Source of the DNA: Gammaproteobacteria bacterium | Lineage (GTDB): Bacteria; Pseudomonadota; Gammaproteobacteria; Granulosicoccales; Granulosicoccaceae | Direction: 5' to 3' | Assembly (NCBI GenBank): GCA_003511825.1 | Contig: DOIU01000194.1 | Coordinates: 1 to 9,609, forward strand | DNA length: 9,609 bases | Shown here: positions 5,261 to 9,609 of the stretch, piece after piece | Layout of the letters: each line of letters begins with the position of its first letter | How positions within the stretch are numbered: position 1 is the stretch's first letter | Notes under the pieces: generated by a model | Seen by the model: only the letters and a program-made list of their open reading frames with translations | Databases searched by the model: none | Told to the model about the DNA's origin: nothing | Made by a program: the position numbers and the translations under genes

Positions 5261-6889
5261 TTATTGCGCAAATCGCGCATCAATAGAAGTTGCAGGCTCA
5301 ACAAGCCATGTTTGAATGGGCAAATGGTTGTAGGTGACGTCGACCACAGCCTCTGCCTGTGGAATCGCGTCGCCGCTGAATAGCAATGCATTTGAGCCGA
5401 TGATGTATTGCCAGCCATTGTTACTCGATCGATTCTGGGTCTCACCGTTAACGCGCACCGCGATGGAGCTTTCTATCGGCGTAAAATCCAGCGCGTATCG
5501 GCTGCTCGCGGCGCCGGCCAAAATTGCGATCTCGGTGAAAATGTCGGGGAACACGGCCGCGTTGTTAATGTTGGCGACGCTGCCTCCCGAGCTATTGGCG
5601 AGATCATCGTATTGGCTGCCGTCGTTAAGTGCGGTATCAATGATAGCGAACACTCGGTATTCGCGGTCAATAAAGAGGTTATTGTTGGGGTCAAAGGTGC
5701 CTGGGTATTGGCTGCGTTCGTCGCCGATAATAATCACGGACAAGTTCGCGTTAGCCCGCGGGTGGCCGGCCTGGGTGACGATGCCATCGGTGTCGTCGCC
5801 GTCGGCGCTGCTGAGCAGAGCCTGCTCAGCGTTGTAGATGCCCCGTTCCGTGGCTGAACCGGTTGTACCGGCGAGAATGTCATCGCGAAATTCGTCGAGG
5901 TCGCGGGTAAAGCCACCGTCTTGGCGGGTATCTCTAAAGACGACGGTCGAGTCGGTGGTGATAGTCGCGATCTCAAAATCCAGGCCCGATGCAGACATGG
6001 TGCTTGAGAAGATGTCAGCGGCGTCGCGCACAGCGGCTTGCTCATCACCCATGCTGCCGGAGTTATCAATCACGAACAGAAAGTCCGCGAGTCCGCCGCC
6101 GCCTTTGGCGGTAAAGCGCTGCGATTCGGATTGCAGCGTCAGCCCGTTGAGCGTGACGTTGGTGGGTGTGGTGGTGCTGCGCAGCAGATGGTTGTAGTCG
6201 TCGGCAAGGTTTGTCGGTGCAACGCTTGCCATCACCACGACTTGATCTTGGTTGACGTAGATGACGCTGAGGTGCAGAGTGTACGTGTTGGACTCGGGCT
6301 CGTCGCTGTCGCGCGAGGGCCAGTTTTGCACGTCGCCGTTGTCGCGATTAACACCAAACAGCTGTGCCAATGACAGCGCCAATGCCGTTGGTACCGGCTG
6401 TGTGGTCTGCGAGAAATCCAGAGACAACTGCTTGGTCACGGCGCCCAGGCCGGCATAGGTTTGCTCTGATACCGTACTGGCTGAGATCAGTCCGCTGAGA
6501 AGTTCATCTGCGCGTGCCTGCTGATCAAACAGTCGGGCCACCAGACGATCGGCGATGGTTTGCGCGGAGTCGCCGTCAGTGAGTGCAGGGCGTTCGCTGA
6601 TAAAGCCCACCATGTCGCGGGCGTGGCTGGTGTCGGCGCGTGTCTGAGCCTGCGGGTCATCGGGGATGTCGAGGTCGCCGGCAAACACCACAAAGCCGTC
6701 AAAATCGCCGCCAATGTCACCGCGCACATCGACGTCCTCGACCGCATGGTAGGTGAAGTTCTCGGTCTGATTGGCCGCGGTGCTCTCACTGCGATTCCAG
6801 TCGTCGTCAAAGACACAGGCGGCCAGTGACAAGCAGGGCAAGAGTGTGAGTAGTTGGCGGATTGTGGGCATGTACCGGGGCATCCTCAT
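5261..6889 (-). CDS. von Willebrand factor type A domain lipoprotein
   Basis: The 542-residue product is a predicted lipoprotein. A short n-region with Arg and a hydrophobic stretch lead to the lipobox L22-A-A-C25, and the residues after Cys (V-F) lack the Asp retention signal, so Lol transport to the outer membrane is expected. Residues about 45-260 are of unrecognised type. Residues about 266-460 form a VWFA domain: DFLFVIDNSGSMGDEQ carries the MIDAS motif D275-x-S277-x-S279, with Thr near 342-343 and D390 in SVIIIGDERS as likely further ligands. Such domains bind Mg2+/Ca2+ and mediate protein contacts. The C-terminal 80 residues are beta-rich. ATG codons at residues 1, 3 and 7 are possible starts; GAGG lies close before the third codon and 12 bp before the seventh, so the true start is unsure. 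The small barrel protein follows 57 bp downstream. A surface adhesion or assembly role is inference. Confidence 0.88.
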   Translation of the reverse strand: MRMPRYMPTIRQLLTLLPCLSLAACVFDDDWNRSESTAANQTENFTYHAVEDVDVRGDIGGDFDGFVVFAGDLDIPDDPQAQTRADTSHARDMVGFISERPALTDGDSAQTIADRLVARLFDQQARADELLSGLISASTVSEQTYAGLGAVTKQLSLDFSQTTQPVPTALALSLAQLFGVNRDNGDVQNWPSRDSDEPESNTYTLHLSVIYVNQDQVVVMASVAPTNLADDYNHLLRSTTTPTNVTLNGLTLQSESQRFTAKGGGGLADFLFVIDNSGSMGDEQAAVRDAADIFSSTMSASGLDFEIATITTDSTVVFRDTRQDGGFTRDLDEFRDDILAGTTGSATERGIYNAEQALLSSADGDDTDGIVTQAGHPRANANLSVIIIGDERSQYPGTFDPNNNLFIDREYRVFAIIDTALNDGSQYDDLANSSGGSVANINNAAVFPDIFTEIAILAGAASSRYALDFTPIESSIAVRVNGETQNRSSNNGWQYIIGSNALLFSGDAIPQAEAVVDVTYNHLPIQTWLVEPATSIDARFAQ

Positions 6890-7082
6890 AGAAAATACGC
6901 GAGGCCGCGCAAGTTGCGACTCAGTAAGTCATTTAGCCAGACTCGTTTGGGGTTTGTCCACTGATTCTTGGGGAAGGGATGGGTCTTTACAGCGAAGTGA
7001 TGGTCGCTTTCTGGATACCATTTTTATGTTACTGGATCATTTTGGGGGGTGTGAGCAGCCGTATCGGAATTGAATCTTATAT

Positions 7083-7097
7083 GTGATTGGGAATCAC
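7083..7097. promoter_or_regulatory. inverted repeat GTGATT-ggg-AATCAC
   Basis: GTGATTGGGAATCAC has perfect 6-bp arms around a 3-base spacer, a typical geometry for a dimeric repressor site. It lies about 160 bp upstream of the thiolase ATG. No known regulator consensus was recognised. Confidence 0.4.
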
Positions 7098-7118
7098 GCG
7101 AAAAATGTGTTAGAAATC

Positions 7119-7150
7119 GAAGCCGAGAGTTACCGGGCCGCTTCGGCTTC
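7119..7150. promoter_or_regulatory. hairpin GAAGCCGA ... TCGGCTTC
   Basis: Perfect 8-bp arms (7119-7126 and 7143-7150) enclose a 16-base loop. No run of T follows on either strand, so it is not a standard terminator. It may be an RNA hairpin in a thiolase leader, if transcription begins upstream, or a protein-binding site. Confidence 0.4.
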
Positions 7151-7218
7151 TACAGATCAGAGATCAGCAGGCTTTGTGTTCTGTGACGGTCCCGCCTGGC
7201 ATCTCTGTCCACACATAA

Positions 7219-7233
7219 TCGGATAGAATCCGA
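7219..7233. promoter_or_regulatory. operator-like inverted repeat TCGGAT-aga-ATCCGA
   Basis: TCGGATAGAATCCGA has perfect 6-bp arms and contains TAGAAT, the best -10 candidate for the thiolase gene. It ends 23 bp before the ATG and just before the AGGA ribosome-binding site. Binding here would block RNA polymerase, so a repressor of acyl-CoA metabolism is a plausible but unproven ligand. Confidence 0.45.
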
Positions 7234-7256
7234 ATTTTATATCTAGGATAAACAAA

Positions 7257-8438
7257 ATGAGTCGAGATGTTGTCGTCCTTGGAGCTGCCCGCTCCGCCGT
7301 AGGTACGTTTTCAGGTTCGCTGAGCAAAATTACCCCGTCTGATCTCGCCGGCCAGGTGATGAAAGCCGCTGTTGAACGTTCCAGCGTGGATCCCAACGAA
7401 ATTAACTATGTGACTGTCGGCAACTGCATCCCGACCGACGATAAATTCCCCTATGTGCCGCGCGTTGCGTCAATTCAGGCAGGGTTGCCGATGGATTCCG
7501 TGGCGATGCAAGTGAACCGCCTGTGTAGCTCGGGTCTGCAGGCGATTGTGTCAACGTCGCAAAACATCATGCTGGGCGATTGTGACTATGGCATTGGTGG
7601 CGGTGTTGAGGTCATGTCTGCTGGTGGCTATTTGTCGACAGCCATGCGTTCGGGCGCTCGCATGGGGGATACCCAGATGATCGACATGATGGTCGCCACG
7701 CTCACAGATCCCTTTGGTGTTGGGCATATGGGCATCACGGCTGAAAATCTGGCCGCCAAGTGGAATATTACCCGCGAAGAGCAAGATGCGTTTGCGGCCG
7801 AGTCGCACCGACGCGCGGCAGCTGCGATTGAAGGCGGTCGCTTTGCGGATCAGATTGTGCCGATCACGATGAAAACCCGTAAAGGCGAGGTCGTGTTTGA
7901 TACGGACGAACACGTCAAGCCTGGCACTACCACGGAAACGTTGGGCAAGATGCGTCCGGCGTTCAAGAAAGACGGTACCGTCACGGCAGGCAATGCCTCG
8001 GGTATCAATGATGGCGCTGCGTTCTTTGTTCTTGCTGCGGCCGAAGCAGCGGAGAAGGCCGGGCAGACGCCTTTGGCACGTGTGGTGTCGTACGCCGTTG
8101 CGGGTGTGCCCAATGATGTGATGGGTGAGGGCCCTATCCCCGCGTCTAAGCTGGCGTTGAAGAAAGCGAACCTTACGATAGACCAGATGGATGTGATCGA
8201 GTCTAACGAAGCCTTCGCTGCGCAGGCACTGGCGGTTGCAAAAGGTCTTGAGTTAGACATGGAAAAAACCAACCCGAACGGCGGCGCGATTGCGCTCGGT
8301 CACCCGGTTGGATGCTCAGGTGCCTTTATTGCGACAAAAGCGGTCTACGAGCTGCAACGTACCGGCGGCCAGTATGCGCTGGTGACCATGTGCATCGGTG
8401 GCGGGCAGGGTATCGCGGTCGTCTTTGAGCGACTGTAA
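7257..8438 (+). CDS. bktB: beta-ketothiolase / acetyl-CoA C-acetyltransferase (BktB/PhaA type)
   Basis: The 393-residue cytoplasmic enzyme has the standard biosynthetic-thiolase length. It catalyses reversible condensation of two acyl-CoA molecules (acetyl-CoA to acetoacetyl-CoA, and perhaps longer chains), feeding polyhydroxyalkanoate or ketogenic routes or finishing beta-oxidation. The nucleophile is C90 in NRLCSSGLQAI; further hallmarks are GGGVEVMS (114-121), N317-E-A-F, G348-H349-P and the second catalytic C379 in MCIGGGQG. The motifs NRLCSSGLQAI and DPFGVGHMGITAEN resemble BktB more than classical PhaA, which usually reads VCGSGLKAV. Ser in place of the usual Gly after the nucleophilic Cys is slightly unusual. 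AGGA (7245-7248) lies 8 bp before the ATG. It seems monocistronic: a terminator follows, and no PhaB or acyl-CoA dehydrogenase gene is adjacent in this window. Substrate range cannot be read from sequence, and the symbol is by resemblance. Confidence 0.93.
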   Translation: MSRDVVVLGAARSAVGTFSGSLSKITPSDLAGQVMKAAVERSSVDPNEINYVTVGNCIPTDDKFPYVPRVASIQAGLPMDSVAMQVNRLCSSGLQAIVSTSQNIMLGDCDYGIGGGVEVMSAGGYLSTAMRSGARMGDTQMIDMMVATLTDPFGVGHMGITAENLAAKWNITREEQDAFAAESHRRAAAAIEGGRFADQIVPITMKTRKGEVVFDTDEHVKPGTTTETLGKMRPAFKKDGTVTAGNASGINDGAAFFVLAAAEAAEKAGQTPLARVVSYAVAGVPNDVMGEGPIPASKLALKKANLTIDQMDVIESNEAFAAQALAVAKGLELDMEKTNPNGGAIALGHPVGCSGAFIATKAVYELQRTGGQYALVTMCIGGGQGIAVVFERL

Positions 8439-8493
8439 GCTGCAGGCTCGTTATGAGGTCCAAATCATTGGGCCAAGAGCAAGAGCACGATGG

Positions 8494-8521
8494 GCCGGCG
8501 AGTTTCTCGCCGGCTTTTTTT
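8494..8521 (+). terminator. rho-independent terminator of the thiolase gene
   Basis: GCCGGCGAG-ttt-CTCGCCGGC forms a perfect 9-bp GC-rich stem with a 3-base loop and is followed by seven T (8515-8521), 55 bp after the thiolase stop. On the minus strand no T-tract follows, so it should act on the thiolase transcript only. Confidence 0.95.
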
Positions 8522-8580
8522 GTCTTAGCGCCTGTCTGGACACTCTGTGCCGTCGCGAGAATGCGATGATTTGAGGCGCA

Positions 8581-9609
8581 TTAAGAGGAGGTCGCTTCAG
8601 GCAGCAGCGCAGCGGTCTGGTTTTGTTGAGCGGCGCCGATGGCGCGATGGGTGAGCGCGAACAAGTGTTGGGTATCAACCGGCTTGCTCATAAAATGCAC
8701 ATCCAGTTGCTTGGCACTGGTCTCATTGATACTGTCGCTAAAGCCGGTACACAGAATCATGGGCAGGTGAGGATTGTGCGCGCGCAGCGCGTGGACTAAC
8801 TCGACGCCGGAGACGCTGGGCATCGTTTGGTCGGTGATGACGAGTTGGAACTCACTGCTGATGGCGGCGGCGTTCTCTAGCACGGTGCGGCTGTCAGATT
8901 CAACGCGGACCGTATAGCCTGTGGTCTCCAGCAATTTCCCCATCACGCGACCGAGATCGGGTTCGTCGTCAACAATCAAAATGCGTTCATGGCGGCGTAT
9001 CGCCCGCATGTCGCTCGATGGTAGCTCGACCTTATCCGGGGCGACAATGTGCTCGCAGATCGGCAAAAGCACGCGAAATGTTGTGCCTGAGCCTGGCCCG
9101 GTTTGCGATTCTACCAAGATGTGCCCGCCGCATTGCTTGAGGATACCGCTGACGATAGCCAACCCCATGCCAGCCCCATTGCCGACGGACTTTGTGGTGT
9201 AAAAGGGTTCAAACAGCGATGGAATTTGCTCGCTGGCGATGCCGCCACCGGTGTCGCTGACGCTGATTTCAAACCAATCGCCGGTAATGGTCTTAAAGCA
9301 CACGGAGCAGACGGCATCCAGATGCGTGCTGCGATGGGCGCGCAGGGTGAGGGTGCCGTTGCTGCTCATGGCGTCGCGGGCGTTGATCACCAGGTTCATG
9401 ATGATTTGCTCCACGTGTAACGCGTCGATTCTGACAAAAGGCAGATCGTCGGCGATGTCCACGTGCATCGCAATCGTACTGGGGATGGTCGCGCGCAGCA
9501 GGGCAGCTTGCTCACGGATAACCCCTTCCAGATTGATGGGGTCCGGGTGGGTTGTGTCGCCCCGGTTGTAGGCGAGCATCTTGTTAACCAAGTCCCGACC
9601 GCGTTCGGC
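8581..9609 (-). CDS. hybrid sensor histidine kinase, C-terminal part (HATPase_c + receiver)
   Basis: The frame is open to the right edge, so the N-terminal sensor and the phospho-accepting His lie outside the window; 342 codons are visible. The first visible residues (AERGRDLVNKMLAYNR) match the end of a HisKA dimerisation helix. The HATPase domain follows: N box NLVINARDAM, G1 DTGGGI, F box FEPFYTTK and G2 GAGMGLAIV. A linker leads to a receiver domain with ILIVDDEPD (acidic pocket), LVITDQTMP (phospho-acceptor Asp at about visible residue 260), CTGFS and MSKPVD, all key residues intact. Between the N and G1 boxes lies CSVC, a CxxC insert that may bind metal or sense redox. The receiver at the C-terminus suggests a phosphorelay needing a separate Hpt protein or regulator. 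The gene ends 60 bp from the thiolase terminator, converging on it. Confidence 0.92.
   Translation of the reverse strand, partial: AERGRDLVNKMLAYNRGDTTHPDPINLEGVIREQAALLRATIPSTIAMHVDIADDLPFVRIDALHVEQIIMNLVINARDAMSSNGTLTLRAHRSTHLDAVCSVCFKTITGDWFEISVSDTGGGIASEQIPSLFEPFYTTKSVGNGAGMGLAIVSGILKQCGGHILVESQTGPGSGTTFRVLLPICEHIVAPDKVELPSSDMRAIRRHERILIVDDEPDLGRVMGKLLETTGYTVRVESDSRTVLENAAAISSEFQLVITDQTMPSVSGVELVHALRAHNPHLPMILCTGFSDSINETSAKQLDVHFMSKPVDTQHLFALTHRAIGAAQQNQTAALLPEATSS

Larger units (their letters stand above)
6890..7256. other. 367-bp divergent intergenic region between VWFA lipoprotein and thiolase genes
   Basis: No gene is seen. The stretch should contain both divergent promoters. On the minus strand, TGGACA with TAAAT about 18 bp later (around 6930-6965) is a weak promoter candidate for the lipoprotein gene. 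On the plus side TAGAAT (7224-7229) may be a -10 element, without a clear -35. Three inverted repeats lie in the half nearer the thiolase gene (7083-7097, 7119-7150 and 7219-7233). Confidence 0.5.

Noticed and set aside
5408..5857. Plus-strand frame of 149 codons opposite the VWFA lipoprotein
   Set aside because: The minus strand has a clear VWFA domain here; the plus-strand product is an antisense shadow.

Overview
The window looks like a chromosomal segment of a Gram-negative bacterium, most likely a gammaproteobacterium. The reasons are two C-terminally aromatic outer-membrane barrels, a Lol-type lipoprotein, Fur-box-like sites, a DmeF-type metal exporter and a BktB-like thiolase, all in moderately GC-rich DNA. 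The species cannot be named from the sequence. No rRNA, tRNA, CRISPR array, insertion sequence or phage gene was seen.

Left part (1-1841, all on the minus strand): a metal-linked group. dmeF (885-1841), a cation diffusion facilitator with a long His-rich loop, lies upstream of a 320-bp gap holding two Fur-box-like operators. Behind these come a small HMA_2-like protein carrying a PGRLRVR motif (232-564) and the start of a Pro/Gly/Trp/Tyr-rich protein (1-186) that runs off the left edge. A Fur-type promoter, a small HMA-like protein with a G-R-x-R motif and a low-complexity protein resemble the front of an iron-handling operon, possibly ferrosome (fez)-like. The gene that would decide this, a P1B-type ATPase, would lie outside the window.

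Middle part (1842-6889): a 374-bp gap with an alternating GACAAA/TTTGTC array precedes a 145-residue globin-like protein with no evident proximal histidine. An in-frame open stretch follows its stop codon. Next is a cell-surface group: a Calx-beta/autotransporter-barrel protein (2943-4634, plus strand), whose stop overlaps by 4 bp the stop of a convergent small outer-membrane barrel (4631-5203, minus strand). The small barrel sits 57 bp behind a von Willebrand factor A lipoprotein (5261-6889, minus strand), and the two are probably co-transcribed.

Right part (6890-9609): a 367-bp divergent intergenic region with three inverted repeats leads into a BktB/PhaA-type beta-ketothiolase (7257-8438), which ends at a strong intrinsic terminator (8494-8521). 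Converging on it is the 3' part of a hybrid histidine kinase (HATPase plus receiver, 8581-9609), cut by the right edge of the window just after its H-box region.

The blocks look functionally independent: metal homeostasis, globin-like protein, cell surface, acyl-CoA metabolism and signalling. The most promising lead for something new is the Fur-controlled HMA_2 operon at the left edge. The globin-like protein without a visible heme ligand and the VWFA lipoprotein/barrel pair come next.
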